Part shown: piece after piece, positions 35,139 to 44,523 of the stretch
How the letters are laid out: each line of letters starts with the position of its first letter
Position numbering within the stretch: position 1 is the first letter of the stretch
From: Clostridiaceae bacterium Marseille-Q4145
GTDB lineage: Bacteria; Bacillota; Clostridia; Lachnospirales; Lachnospiraceae
Reading direction: 5' to 3'
NCBI GenBank assembly: GCA_018223365.1
Contig: JAGTTP010000001.1
Coordinates: 496,001-560,000 of the forward strand
DNA length: 64,000 nucleotides
The notes under the pieces: generated by a model
Database searches by the model: none
Seen by the model: the letters and a program-made list of their open reading frames with translations, nothing else
What the model was told of the DNA's origin: nothing
Position numbers and translations under genes: made by a program

Positions 35139-36536
35139 TTATGGCTGATAATCCCGCTTAAAGCTTTCCAGTGTTGCCCGTATAAGTTCCTCCGTTGACT
35201 GCTCCGGAGATTTCAGGAAGGAACGCCGCGCAATTTGAAGCTTCTGGCGAACCTGCTCTTCAAATCTCGTTTCCAGATCCAGATAAGCATCATACTGTGG
35301 TGCCGTGTAGAATGTATATTGCTCCTGGGTCTGCTGGAACGCCTGATACAATGACTGATACATGGGATCCTGCAGCCTGGCCACGGCATCCGGAAGATAG
35401 GTTTCAAAGGATTCCTGCGTCACCGGCATATAGCCAAGCTGCGTCACAAATTCCACGTTCCGCTGGGCATCTGTCAGCCATTTCAAAAATGTCATGCAGG
35501 CCTTCTCCCTCTCCGGAGTGGACTTTACGGTACAGATTCCAGCCCCCCGCTGCATCACCAGTTTTTCTCCGTCTTCGAAAACCGGACATGGCATAGAGAT
35601 AATGTCCACTTTCTCTGTCGTATTATCCGCATACGTGACCGTGTCGGAATAATACAGAACGCTGGCAGACGAAGCCACTGACACAATCGCATCCCCGGTG
35701 CGCAGTGGTTCTGTAGCGTATCCTCCCTGCAGCCAGACTCCTCCCTGCAGAGCCGCATCCGCATAAGGTTCCCATACCCGTTCAAAGGCCGGACCAAAGG
35801 CAAGTCCTGTTCCATCCTTCGTAAAGAAAGATTCTCCTAAGGACTCCACCCCTACCTGAAAATAGTTAAAGTGATAATCGTGGACGAAAAATGGCTTCCC
35901 ATCTCCCTCTATATCCGGCGTCTGCTCATCTGTCCATTTTGTATAATCTTCTGCCAGACGAAACACACCTTCCCAGGTTTCCAGGTCGGAAAGAGAAGCG
36001 CCGCTGTCTTTGGCATAGCGGTCAAATGCCGTTTTATTCACAAACATGACCTCGGTGGATTTTGCAACCGGAAGGATAAGCTGTCGATCATTGATCTGTC
36101 CTTCTGTAAGAAACGCCGGAATAAAACGATCTAATTCTTCCTCTGAAAAATAATCCCGGTAATCAACCAGCACCGAATCATCCGGCATGGCCAGCACCGT
36201 CTTGGGATAAGAGACGAACATATCCGGCAGCTCCTCCGCTCCCGGATCATCGAAGGCAGAGGAAAGCACACTCTCATGAATCGTGTTGGTATTAGTGACA
36301 CTGCCTACCTGTACCTGAATATTCTCTTCCTTTCCCACGGTCTCATTGAACTGAGCAATCATATCATTCAGCGGTGATTCTGCCTGCCCTCCATATACAT
36401 GCCAGATGGTAACGGTGACAGGCTCTTTCATCGTCCCCCTGCCGCATCCGGTTATTCCCATAACAACAAAAAATCCCAGAAGGCCATATCTTAGCAGACC
36501 ATGGATTTTCTTCTTATTTTTCACATACTCCCCCAT
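35139..36536 (-). CDS. Extracellular solute-binding lipoprotein (family 1)
   Basis: A 465-residue SBP_bac_1-type binding protein: signal sequence with lipobox GITGC (Cys about 31), VTVTIWHVYGGQAESPLNDM at the start of the mature domain, PDMFVSYPKTV, LPVAKSTEVMFVNKTAFDRY, and the C-terminal ACMTFLKWLTDAQRNVEF. Such lipoproteins capture sugars for ABC import, but no permease or ATPase gene is near. Because it is co-transcribed with a membrane LuxR regulator, it more likely presents a ligand to the sensor domain. A GTG three codons in is an alternative start. Confidence 0.85.
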   Translation of the reverse strand: MGEYVKNKKKIHGLLRYGLLGFFVVMGITGCGRGTMKEPVTVTIWHVYGGQAESPLNDMIAQFNETVGKEENIQVQVGSVTNTNTIHESVLSSAFDDPGAEELPDMFVSYPKTVLAMPDDSVLVDYRDYFSEEELDRFIPAFLTEGQINDRQLILPVAKSTEVMFVNKTAFDRYAKDSGASLSDLETWEGVFRLAEDYTKWTDEQTPDIEGDGKPFFVHDYHFNYFQVGVESLGESFFTKDGTGLAFGPAFERVWEPYADAALQGGVWLQGGYATEPLRTGDAIVSVASSASVLYYSDTVTYADNTTEKVDIISMPCPVFEDGEKLVMQRGAGICTVKSTPEREKACMTFLKWLTDAQRNVEFVTQLGYMPVTQESFETYLPDAVARLQDPMYQSLYQAFQQTQEQYTFYTAPQYDAYLDLETRFEEQVRQKLQIARRSFLKSPEQSTEELIRATLESFKRDYQP

Positions 36537-36641
36537 ATTCGATATTTTTCTCCTCCCAAAAATCTATAATTATCTTTATTATACCTTTTTTTTCATAATT
36601 CGTATACCCAATAAGGGGATTTTACTGAAATTTCATGTAGA

Positions 36642-36672
36642 AAGGCAGGCAATCGAAATTGCCTGCCTTCCT
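36642..36672 (-). terminator. Terminator of the large secreted protein gene
   Basis: AAGGCAGGCAAT and ATTGCCTGCCTT flank a CGAA loop, about 20 bases past the stop at 36691. Confidence 0.88.
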
Positions 36673-36690
36673 CATGTCACGCTCTTTGCT

Positions 36691-39600
36691 TTACAATCCC
36701 TCCTGGTAATAGGTCAGTTTTACACTTCCTGAGAAATTTCCTCTTCCTTTGACGATGATCCGGTTCTTACCAGGTTTCACAATCTTAGGATATTTTATGG
36801 TGTAGTCCTGGCCCATTGTACGGGTTTTCCCTGCATAGGTCACCGTAATGTCCGGATACGGTGTCCCATTCTGTACAAGAGAAACCTTTGCATCCTTCAG
36901 TTTCGGTCCGGTAATCTTAAATTTCACCGTTTTGCTTCCGGTGTAATTGCCAATTCCGGTAATCGTAATCTTCGCGGAACCCTTTCCTACATTATTGCTG
37001 TAGCTTAGCACATAATCTACCCCTTCTGTCAGCTTCCTCTTATTATAAGTAAGATTGACGCCAGGTGTCAGTTCGCTTCCCGTATACAGGAATTTCTTCC
37101 CGTTCACCTTTGCTCTGACCTTCTTCGCAACTGACTGGGGCTGAATTGTGAAATATACATGCTTTACACCACTGTAACCGTTGGCTTCAATACCGCGGAT
37201 TACAATCGCTGCTGTTCCCACATTTACATTATTTTCGTAGGATACGGTATAATGCTTGCCCTGTTTCAGCTTCTTCCTTGTCGCAGGATCTTTTACCATA
37301 ATCTTCGGAGTGATTCCCGTTCCCTTATAGTTCTGGACCTTGATGTTGGAAACGGTTACATTCAGAGTATCCGGTTCCACCGGTGCAGCCGGTGCTGATG
37401 GGGCGGACGGTGTCGACGGGGTGGACGGTGACCCTGGTGTGGACGGGGTCGTCGGTGCCACTGTGCGAACATAACCGCATACGTTACAGGTTGTGTCTGC
37501 CGCATCACTATATACGTGACTTGCTTTGTCTTTTACGCTGCCCGCCCTATCTGTACAGGAAGCAGGGTCTGTACATTCATGCCAGTGGTTTGCAGAATTT
37601 TTTGACCATCCTCCGTAAGTATGGGAGTGGGGCTTATAGGTAGCTTCAATTGTCGTATCTTTATCGGATGTTATGATCGTTACATTAATCGCATTTTCGT
37701 TTGGAAGTATCGCCTCAACTGATCCTGATGTCACCACCCATTTATCAAAATTTTTGGTTATTTTAGCATAGAGTGTTACTTCTTCATTTCGCTTGAATTT
37801 TCCTGGATTAGAGCTGCCCTGGATGCCTCCGTTTACGACTGTTAGTGTATGCTCTGCATCAACGGATCCAATATCTTTATATGTGGCTACCACCCACCCT
37901 TCAACCCCTTTTGTTCTAAGGGTAGTTTTGGCTTTGGTTATGTCTGATACCGTTACCGTCTCATCTACTACTACCCACTTATCAAAGGTTTTGCCTGCTG
38001 GGGCGGGGTCCGCTGTGATATCTACCTTTCTATTATATGCATATTGTCCACTACCCTGACCGTTCATTACGTGTAAATCGTATTTCGGAGCGCCTGGTAT
38101 TTCTTTCTCTTTGTAGGTAGCTGTAACAGTTGCGTTTCCTCCTAATGCCGTCAATTTTGTAACTTCGCTCTTTTCATCCTCGATTTTTACATGACTTATT
38201 GCACTGGGAACCCACTTGTCAAATTCTTTGCCTTCTTCAGGAGGATTTGCAGTAATGGTAATCGTTGCATTTTTTGGTAAATTTATAGATCCTGGTGTTC
38301 CATTTTCTATGTATACTATCCGTTTCTCTGGTCCCCATATGGGAACGGTGTAGATTAGAGCTATACTTTTATTATAAGATGTGGTGTCTTTATATCTTAC
38401 TTCATAGTCTCCTGGGGCCAATCCCGTAACCTCTTCATCTGGGCACTCTTTCCATGTTGTTGTGCCGACTTTTCGGTATTCCATTTCTGTTGTTGTCTTT
38501 ACTATACGGCCATCATTGGCTCCTTCTGTTGTTGGCATAATACCAGCTAATTTTCTTGGACCATCCCGGTCCGCTTTAGCGATCGTCCATACAATCTCCT
38601 TGTCTTCTGTAGTGCCATCAGACCAAATATAGCCTTTATTTAAACTAGCCCTGGCAGTATAGGTACCTGCTTCTGTCGCTTTATGTCCGGTAAGTGTGCC
38701 GATAGATGAACCGCCGCCATACTTATCATTTAAATATACCCCAGTTTGTTCTTCTCCGTTATAAGTCAACTTTTTAGAATACACCTTAGCTATCAGAAGA
38801 GTAGCTGGAGAAATGTAAACTTCTCCTTTTGGCATAACAAATGTTGTTGTCGTACTCTTCACATTCTGAAACTCCACATCTGTACTATTATCATCAACTG
38901 CCCATTTCTCAAAAGCGTATCCTTTCTCAAGATCCTTGAGCTTCACGGTAAGGACAGTCCCTGCTTTTGCTTTAGAAACAGGTTCCCCTGCTTCATTCGT
39001 TATTTCAGCATTTTTGGCTTTGACGGTATATTCGCTGTCTTCTTCCCTTGGGAAGTTCACATAGATTTTTGTATAACTATTATCATCATCCCAGGCAACT
39101 TTCCAGATAGTGCCCTGATTAATTTTGACATCATCCTTTGTCAAATCAGGTGAAATGATAGCAGCATGACTTTTCCCAGCAATGGTAATACATACACTAT
39201 AATCTTTCGTTGGATCATATGCTGCATCACTACCAATGCTTTTATCAATTTGATTTAACCCATTGTAATAATTAAGCCAAACATCATAGGCAGCACCCAG
39301 ATCATGACCAACATACATACTGGAAATTTTACCACTCCATTGATCTCTTGGGTTAAAGGTTACTCCAACTTGCTTTTTCAGACTTGGATAAGACACATAA
39401 ACCTGTAGAGCGCACCCCCAACGGAACTTGCAATTCCAGTCCTGTATATACTTGGAATTTATTTTTACTTTACTATAAGAAGAGTCAAGGCTATACGCGT
39501 TCTTATCGTACCCAAAGTCATACATAACTGTATAGGCCTTATCAGAATAATATACGCCAGCAATTGAACCTCCCGTTTTATCGTACCCGTTATATACCGT

Positions 39601-40245
39601 AACATTTTGCAAAGTTATTTTATCTGATGGAGAATAAGTAATTGATTTAAAATCGTCAATATTTTCAATTTCAGTTACTGGCTTCAAATTCAGCTCTATC
39701 TCTTTAACTTTTTCAGGCGAAGCCGCTGGAGAGACTGCCGCTGGAGCTAACATGATCTCTGCAGGTTCTACCGCTTCCTCCACTGCAGCACCTTGATCCG
39801 GTTCAACAGGCGCTTCCGGCTGTGTTTCTTCCGGCTGCTCTTCCGGCTGTGCTTCCGGCTTCACCTCTTCCGGCTGTGCTTCTTCCGGCTTCACTTCTTC
39901 CGGCTGTGCTTCTTCCGGCTGCGCTTCCGGCTTCACTTCTTCTGGCTGCTCTTCCGGCTTCACTTCCGGCTGTGTTTCTTCTGGCTGTGCTTCCGGCTGT
40001 GTTTCTTCCGACTGTACTTCCGGCTGTGCTTCTTCCGGTTGTACTTCCGGCTTCACTTCTACCGACTGTGCTTCCGGCTGTGCTTCCGGCTGCGCTTCTG
40101 CTTCTACCGGCTGAATGTCTTCGGTCTGATACACAGCATCTTGAGTGTCGACTTCATCTGCATATGCTGTATTGATCGGCAATAACGCCAATATCAGACA
40201 AAGTGCAAGCATGCGGCTTAACCATTTTTTCCTTTTTCTGCTCAT
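36691..40245 (-). CDS. Large secreted repeat protein (Glu/Pro/Gln repeats, InlB-B and Ig-like modules)
   Basis: An 1184-residue exported protein. Signal peptide MSRKRKKWLSRMLALCLILA with cleavage near TAYA; then about 130 residues of degenerate EEAQPEEVKPE repeats; beta-rich modules; several InlB B-repeat-like units ending ATYK with DKWVV cores (about 700-940); a His/Cys-rich doublet (HTYGGWSKNSANHWHECTDP, TCNVCGYVRT); a Ser/Thr/Pro/Ala hinge; and three C-terminal repeats of the 'GTAAI.I.G...Y.G....F.I' type. No LPXTG is seen. The start has GGAGGAAAGAAG; the longer frame to 40413 runs through the operator and is not used. Confidence 0.85.
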   Translation of the reverse strand: MSRKRKKWLSRMLALCLILALLPINTAYADEVDTQDAVYQTEDIQPVEAEAQPEAQPEAQSVEVKPEVQPEEAQPEVQSEETQPEAQPEETQPEVKPEEQPEEVKPEAQPEEAQPEEVKPEEAQPEEVKPEAQPEEQPEETQPEAPVEPDQGAAVEEAVEPAEIMLAPAAVSPAASPEKVKEIELNLKPVTEIENIDDFKSITYSPSDKITLQNVTVYNGYDKTGGSIAGVYYSDKAYTVMYDFGYDKNAYSLDSSYSKVKINSKYIQDWNCKFRWGCALQVYVSYPSLKKQVGVTFNPRDQWSGKISSMYVGHDLGAAYDVWLNYYNGLNQIDKSIGSDAAYDPTKDYSVCITIAGKSHAAIISPDLTKDDVKINQGTIWKVAWDDDNSYTKIYVNFPREEDSEYTVKAKNAEITNEAGEPVSKAKAGTVLTVKLKDLEKGYAFEKWAVDDNSTDVEFQNVKSTTTTFVMPKGEVYISPATLLIAKVYSKKLTYNGEEQTGVYLNDKYGGGSSIGTLTGHKATEAGTYTARASLNKGYIWSDGTTEDKEIVWTIAKADRDGPRKLAGIMPTTEGANDGRIVKTTTEMEYRKVGTTTWKECPDEEVTGLAPGDYEVRYKDTTSYNKSIALIYTVPIWGPEKRIVYIENGTPGSINLPKNATITITANPPEEGKEFDKWVPSAISHVKIEDEKSEVTKLTALGGNATVTATYKEKEIPGAPKYDLHVMNGQGSGQYAYNRKVDITADPAPAGKTFDKWVVVDETVTVSDITKAKTTLRTKGVEGWVVATYKDIGSVDAEHTLTVVNGGIQGSSNPGKFKRNEEVTLYAKITKNFDKWVVTSGSVEAILPNENAINVTIITSDKDTTIEATYKPHSHTYGGWSKNSANHWHECTDPASCTDRAGSVKDKASHVYSDAADTTCNVCGYVRTVAPTTPSTPGSPSTPSTPSAPSAPAAPVEPDTLNVTVSNIKVQNYKGTGITPKIMVKDPATRKKLKQGKHYTVSYENNVNVGTAAIVIRGIEANGYSGVKHVYFTIQPQSVAKKVRAKVNGKKFLYTGSELTPGVNLTYNKRKLTEGVDYVLSYSNNVGKGSAKITITGIGNYTGSKTVKFKITGPKLKDAKVSLVQNGTPYPDITVTYAGKTRTMGQDYTIKYPKIVKPGKNRIIVKGRGNFSGSVKLTYYQEGL

Positions 40246-40338
40246 CTTCTTTCCTCCATTTCTATTTTTTCTGCTTTCCTGAACGCACAACTGCTTCAGA
40301 ACTTTGTTAATTTCTTTATACATAATTTTCATCGTCCT

Positions 40339-40425
40339 GTATATGCTAATGGTTGGAAATTTTGCCAAAAAAACAAAATTCCAATCATTGGTATACAATA
40401 TATAGTATAACAATGATTGGAATTT
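40339..40425 (-). promoter_or_regulatory. Operator/promoter of the large secreted protein (regulon site 2)
   Basis: Three half-sites: AATGGTTGGAAAT (40348-40360), AATTCCAATCATT (40377-40389) and AATGATTGGAATT (40412-40424). The outer pair forms a 15-bp perfect inverted repeat around TATAC..GTATA. GCATATAC, next to the proximal half on the minus strand, is the probable -10. Half-site spacing (17 and 23 bases) is identical to site 3. Confidence 0.8.
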
Positions 40426-40538
40426 CTAAATATAGTATTCGAATAGTTGGATAGAAAATAGCAGCTGGTAGTCAGCCTGGAGAGGCACAAACATTCTATA
40501 TCCCCAAATGGATCAGCTGCGAGGGAAATGTTGCCTTC

Positions 40539-42005
40539 TCATGTCTTCACAATCAGTCTTCCTTCCACCTCACTGGAAAGGTGGGGGTTCATCATCATAT
40601 ATTCCTCAACAATATCCCGATAAGAGGTTGCCAATACCCGGGGCGGTGCATTGATCTTTATCTCCTCCAGCGAAATGTTCAGGAAATTCTGTATATTCAT
40701 ATAATGGAATTTGGATAACGCAATGGTATAAAGCTTCTGTTGATCCAGTGCTTTCCCATTCAGGGTCAGAGTTTCAAACTCCTGCTGCCCGCGGGACCAG
40801 ATGATCTGCATTCCATGGGAAAACTGATAAAATTCTGTATGTTCCCCCTCAAATGCTTCTTCCCGCAGGATGCGCCGCAGCATTCGTTCCAGCTGTGTCC
40901 CATTCACCTGAAGCATATACACGGCTTCATCATAGGGCAGGCATTCCACAAGATCCTGATAATGGACCACCGGTCCCAGTTCATAGCTCCGGATTGCTCC
41001 TGAACCCATCAGCATCAGGTCAATTCCCAGGCTGTCACACAGGATATCTGCCATCAGATTTCCCAGTGCAGTCTCCTGATTTCTGACAGGATGGGTCAGG
41101 CAATTCGTAAACCGTGTTACGATACGGTCATATTTTTTGTCCGTTTCTTTTCTGTAATGATTAATAAATTGCTCCATTTCCTCGTCTTTTTGACAGGTCT
41201 CATTATTGATCGGGATGAGCTGCCAGGTGAAAGTATCAATTGCATTCAGGTCTGTATCCACCATAATATCAAATCGTCCGATCTGGTCCGTGCCCGTTCC
41301 GGCCTGCACAATATAGATTCCGTTTACCAGAGCCGGCTCTGTCACAAATGAATGAGAGTGGCCGCCAATGATCACATCCACACCCCAGGCAGGATCCAGT
41401 AAAGCCGCCAGTTTTTTATCCTCTTCAAAGCCGATATGCGTCAGAAGTACGGTAAAATCAATATCAATCGCATTATAGGCATTGCAGATATTTCCCACTT
41501 CCTGGGCAGCCTCTCCAATGTCCACAAAGGAACCGATCAGTTCATCTGCCTTAGTCTGTGCCAGAACATCTTCCGTGATAATTCCTATGAAAAGAATCTT
41601 CATGCCATCCATCTCTGCAATGTAGAAAGGCTGGAACAGGCGCCTGCGATTGGCCCGGATATGAAAGTTTGCATTGATAATTGGGAAATTTGCACATTTC
41701 TCCAAAAACAAAAGGTGCGACAAACCATAGTCTACTTCGTGATTGCCGATCGTTGCCACATCGGGGCCCAACAGATTCATAATGCCGATCGTTGATACCC
41801 CCTTATATTCCGAATCAATGACCGAACCACGAAACATATCTCCCGCAATCGCATAGAGCACATTTTTTTCCTGCTTCCGGACCATATTGACATAACCGGA
41901 AAGGAATGAGACTCCTCCCACCAGTTTTTCATCGATCTGCTCTGCCAGAAAATCTCCATGCATATCATTAGAATGAAGAATCGTCAGTTTTTTCAGATTT
42001 TTCAT
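40539..42005 (-). CDS. 5'-nucleotidase / bifunctional metallophosphatase
   Basis: A 488-residue UshA-type phosphatase without a signal peptide. Metal-site motifs in order: HSNDMHGDF (D-x-H), IAGDMFRGS (GD), TIGNHEVDYG (GNHE), LLTHIGFEEDK (H) and IIGGHSHSF (GHSH); the C-terminal 5_nucleotid_C domain has ETALGNLMADILCDS, GSGAIRS and LPYDEAVYMLQVNG. It hydrolyses nucleotides or related phosphoesters; lack of a leader suggests cytoplasmic location. It follows the beta-helix lipoprotein by 40 bases and is likely in the same operon, so also under site 3. Start MKNLKK after GGGAGGG. Confidence 0.88.
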   Translation of the reverse strand: MKNLKKLTILHSNDMHGDFLAEQIDEKLVGGVSFLSGYVNMVRKQEKNVLYAIAGDMFRGSVIDSEYKGVSTIGIMNLLGPDVATIGNHEVDYGLSHLLFLEKCANFPIINANFHIRANRRRLFQPFYIAEMDGMKILFIGIITEDVLAQTKADELIGSFVDIGEAAQEVGNICNAYNAIDIDFTVLLTHIGFEEDKKLAALLDPAWGVDVIIGGHSHSFVTEPALVNGIYIVQAGTGTDQIGRFDIMVDTDLNAIDTFTWQLIPINNETCQKDEEMEQFINHYRKETDKKYDRIVTRFTNCLTHPVRNQETALGNLMADILCDSLGIDLMLMGSGAIRSYELGPVVHYQDLVECLPYDEAVYMLQVNGTQLERMLRRILREEAFEGEHTEFYQFSHGMQIIWSRGQQEFETLTLNGKALDQQKLYTIALSKFHYMNIQNFLNISLEEIKINAPPRVLATSYRDIVEEYMMMNPHLSSEVEGRLIVKT

Positions 42006-42045
42006 AAGAAACTGCCCTCCTTCCCTCTTTCGTTCCCCCGGAGCT

Positions 42046-43524
42046 TTAACGATATGATACTTGTGTAATTCCCTCCGGATAATCCAGATCCTGCTTTCCA
42101 TCCTCTACCGTACAGTCGGTAAATACGATAGTATTGGTCGGCGGGTTATTTCCCTCCTCCAGAAAGACCTGATAGTCATTTCCTCTGAACTGGCAATTCT
42201 CAAAGTTGACGGAAAGAGAGTCCTGACAGGTGATGAATGGACTATATTCTGTCTTTGTTTCATTTCCTATGATCTTGCAATCATCCAGAGTGATACTATA
42301 ACAGCCTATGAAGGAAAACATGCTGTACTGTTCGCTAGTCATAAAACTGCAATTCGTAAATGTTGCCACTTCTACTGCTGAAAGCCACACAAGGCCATAG
42401 GTACACTCATAAATCTCGGTATCCTCTATCGTTAAACCAAAGATATTATAAGCTTCTATTCCGTAGGTTCCACTTCCGTATAAGTCACAGTTATCAATTG
42501 CGATATGGCTGCATTGGTTAAGGTAAAGTACACTTCCGGTACAATATCCGGGCTCCACTTCATGACCGCAGATCAGTCCGCGAAGGGTAATCTCCTGACA
42601 TTCTTCAAATCCTAACGCTCTCGCATAGGAATTTTCTGTACTGATTTCTACTCTGGCACCTTCCTCTGCTTCGAGACATAGATTCCGCACATTTCGCACC
42701 GTATATTCTGTCAGTCCCTCATAGTCCTTTATCCAGTCAATATTAGGATTTTTTATGCTGTCACAGTCAAGTTCGCTGAAATTATAGGTTCCTTCCTTCA
42801 AAATAATCTTCGTCCGGCTCTGAATCGCCTCCACCAGCTCCTGCACGGTAGATACCGTTACCTCATCCACATACTGATATTCTTTTTTCTGCTCCATTTC
42901 CTTTGAGTCTTTCCGCAGATAGGTACAGATCATTACATGCTCCAGTCCCGTTTCCCGCCATGACTCCTGTTCACAATAGCGAAGTTCGTTTTCTCCAATC
43001 AGGGTCAGTGTTCGTACCGTCTCTGTTCCATCACGCCGATTTTTTAACCGTGCGACAGGCTGGCCATCCGAAGTAGGATCCTGTTTTACGAGAGCCATTC
43101 CATTAATCGATTCGTTTTCGTATCCAATGCGGCTGTAATCCGCATACAGAGTGTTTTCTTCGTCGTATATAAGGATGTCGGAAACTATCCACTCATTCTC
43201 TGCATCATAGTATGGATTATCGATCGATGGTTCTATATCGTCTACAGAATCGCTATACTCAAAACCAACAAGTGTCCAGTCTCCACAAAAATCATCCCAA
43301 TTCTCATCCTGGGATACGTCCGCTGTTGTTTCTACCTCCGTTTCTGCTGTTGTTTCTGCCTCCGCCTCTGCATTCGCTTCCGTTTTGGTTTCCGTTTCCG
43401 CATCTGTTTCCTGCTTCTTTTCTGGCTTCGGAATTAATTTCTTGTCATCTGCCTCTTTTCCACAGGCACTTAATACTGCTGCAAAAAGTATCCATGTTAT
43501 CATCCATGTCATCCATTTTCTCAT
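42046..43524 (-). CDS. Beta-helix (NosD-like) lipoprotein
   Basis: About 492 residues: MRKWMTWMITWILFAAVLSA with lipobox Cys at about 21, a Glu/Thr/Ala linker (ETETKTEANAEAEAET), a compact domain (WTLVGFEYSD...), then from about residue 225 a right-handed parallel beta-helix of PbH1 repeats (ITLRGLICGHEV, IAIDNCDLYGSGTYGIEAYN, LTIEDTEIYECTYG, ITLDDCKIIG). Such folds bind or degrade polysaccharides. The ATG at 43524 follows GGAGGTGAAGAA; a GTG five codons earlier lies inside that site. Expressed from regulon site 3. Confidence 0.82.
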   Translation of the reverse strand: MRKWMTWMITWILFAAVLSACGKEADDKKLIPKPEKKQETDAETETKTEANAEAEAETTAETEVETTADVSQDENWDDFCGDWTLVGFEYSDSVDDIEPSIDNPYYDAENEWIVSDILIYDEENTLYADYSRIGYENESINGMALVKQDPTSDGQPVARLKNRRDGTETVRTLTLIGENELRYCEQESWRETGLEHVMICTYLRKDSKEMEQKKEYQYVDEVTVSTVQELVEAIQSRTKIILKEGTYNFSELDCDSIKNPNIDWIKDYEGLTEYTVRNVRNLCLEAEEGARVEISTENSYARALGFEECQEITLRGLICGHEVEPGYCTGSVLYLNQCSHIAIDNCDLYGSGTYGIEAYNIFGLTIEDTEIYECTYGLVWLSAVEVATFTNCSFMTSEQYSMFSFIGCYSITLDDCKIIGNETKTEYSPFITCQDSLSVNFENCQFRGNDYQVFLEEGNNPPTNTIVFTDCTVEDGKQDLDYPEGITQVSYR

Positions 43525-43599
43525 ATACTCTTTCTTCACCTCCGTCTGATGTGCTTTTGGATTCTCCGCTTTATTTCTTTATACATGATTCTAATCATC

Positions 43600-43850
43600 C
43601 CGTATATACTAATGGTTGGAAATTTGGCGCAAATAACAAAATTCCAACCGTTATCATACAAGATATAGTATGGTAATAGTTGGAATTTCTAAATATAGTA
43701 TTCCCATTGATTCCATTGGTCATCAGAAGCAATACAACCACGATTGGTGATACCTTTTTCTTTAAAAGCTGCCAGGTTCCCATGATCAGTCCAAATGGTA
43801 ACAGATTTAATACGAGTCCATCTAATACATTCTGTAATACTACTCTAATG
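43600..43850 (-). pseudogene. PTS mannose-family IID component, C-terminal remnant
   Basis: Minus-strand codons read VLQNVLDGLVLNLLPFGLIM then GTWQLLKKKVSPIVVVLLLM, matching the C-terminal end of mannose/fructose-type PTS IID proteins ('LQ.ILD...P.LLPL......LLKK.VSP'). The rest of the protein is missing and the frame runs on through regulon site 3. A relic left when the operator-lipoprotein segment was placed here. Confidence 0.55.
43602..43687 (-). promoter_or_regulatory. Operator/promoter of the beta-helix lipoprotein operon (regulon site 3)
   Basis: Half-sites AATGGTTGGAAAT (43611-43623), AATTCCAACCGTT (43640-43652) and AATAGTTGGAATT (43675-43687), with the same geometry as site 2. GTATATAC (43602-43609) is the probable -10. 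The surrounding minus-strand sequence (TACTATATTTAGAAATTCCAA..., later ATGTATAAAGAAAT) is conserved with site 2 over about 130 bp. Confidence 0.8.
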
Positions 43851-44522
43851 TATCAATTTACCAATCACATCTTGCACCTTTTCCGACTGTATCAGCATTA
43901 TCATCTTTTCATCTCCACCTTTAACCTCTGGCTGGCCACACCTAAGACTATCCGTATGCTCTGACATACAACAATCTTTATACCAGCATTCACCCATAAG
44001 AGCCCCTTTAACAGACCACTTCTCATTTTGCGTAAATTCACCTACCAATGACTTCATCACTCGTTCTGTCGAATATCTCTTAAAACCTGCTATGTACTGT
44101 AATGTTTTTTCATCATCAATCTTTGATAAATCGATTCTGTGATTCTCAGCTGCTGCCAAAACTTCTTCACGAATTTTAATTTTATCTGTCTTTCCTGTGC
44201 CTGTCCATTCTACCAGCTTGTCAAATGCAAGAACCAGGTATTCAAAACAAATCATATCCAGAATTACAATTTTCCCTTCCGACTTACCTGTTATTGATTT
44301 CAACATACGATACTTGTTACGAACATCCTGATTATCAACCACATAATCAAATGCAACATAGTATTCATCATCATTTGTAATAGCCAAGTCTAATACTGCA
44401 TCCAATAATCCCTGATTACTTCCCTTACTCTCAACTACAAGTTCATTATTTAAAAAAAGCTGGTTGACTAATTTCCAGAAGTGAAGCCCTGCACCGGTAT
44501 CCTCTGTCCATAAATACCTCAT
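43845..44522 (-). CDS. TOPRIM/DUF4435-like protein (cassette gene 4)
   Basis: A 225-residue protein with no signal sequence. LFLNNELVVESKGSNQGLLD followed by NDDEYYVAFDYVVDNQDVRNKY resembles a TOPRIM layout: an acidic residue after the first strand and a D-x3-D on the third. KGAL.GECWYKDCC is a Cys-rich end motif. No named family can be assigned with certainty. It begins one base after the mini-ATPase stop, so the two products probably act together, as ATPase plus TOPRIM nuclease pairs do in OLD-like systems. Confidence 0.6.
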   Translation of the reverse strand: MRYLWTEDTGAGLHFWKLVNQLFLNNELVVESKGSNQGLLDAVLDLAITNDDEYYVAFDYVVDNQDVRNKYRMLKSITGKSEGKIVILDMICFEYLVLAFDKLVEWTGTGKTDKIKIREEVLAAAENHRIDLSKIDDEKTLQYIAGFKRYSTERVMKSLVGEFTQNEKWSVKGALMGECWYKDCCMSEHTDSLRCGQPEVKGGDEKMIMLIQSEKVQDVIGKLIH

Positions 44523-44523
44523 A

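Noticed and set aside
39793..40185. Long plus-strand frame rich in Phe/Leu/Arg/Cys repeats
   Set aside because: It is the antisense shadow of the Glu/Pro/Gln repeat region of the large secreted protein; no ribosome binding site.
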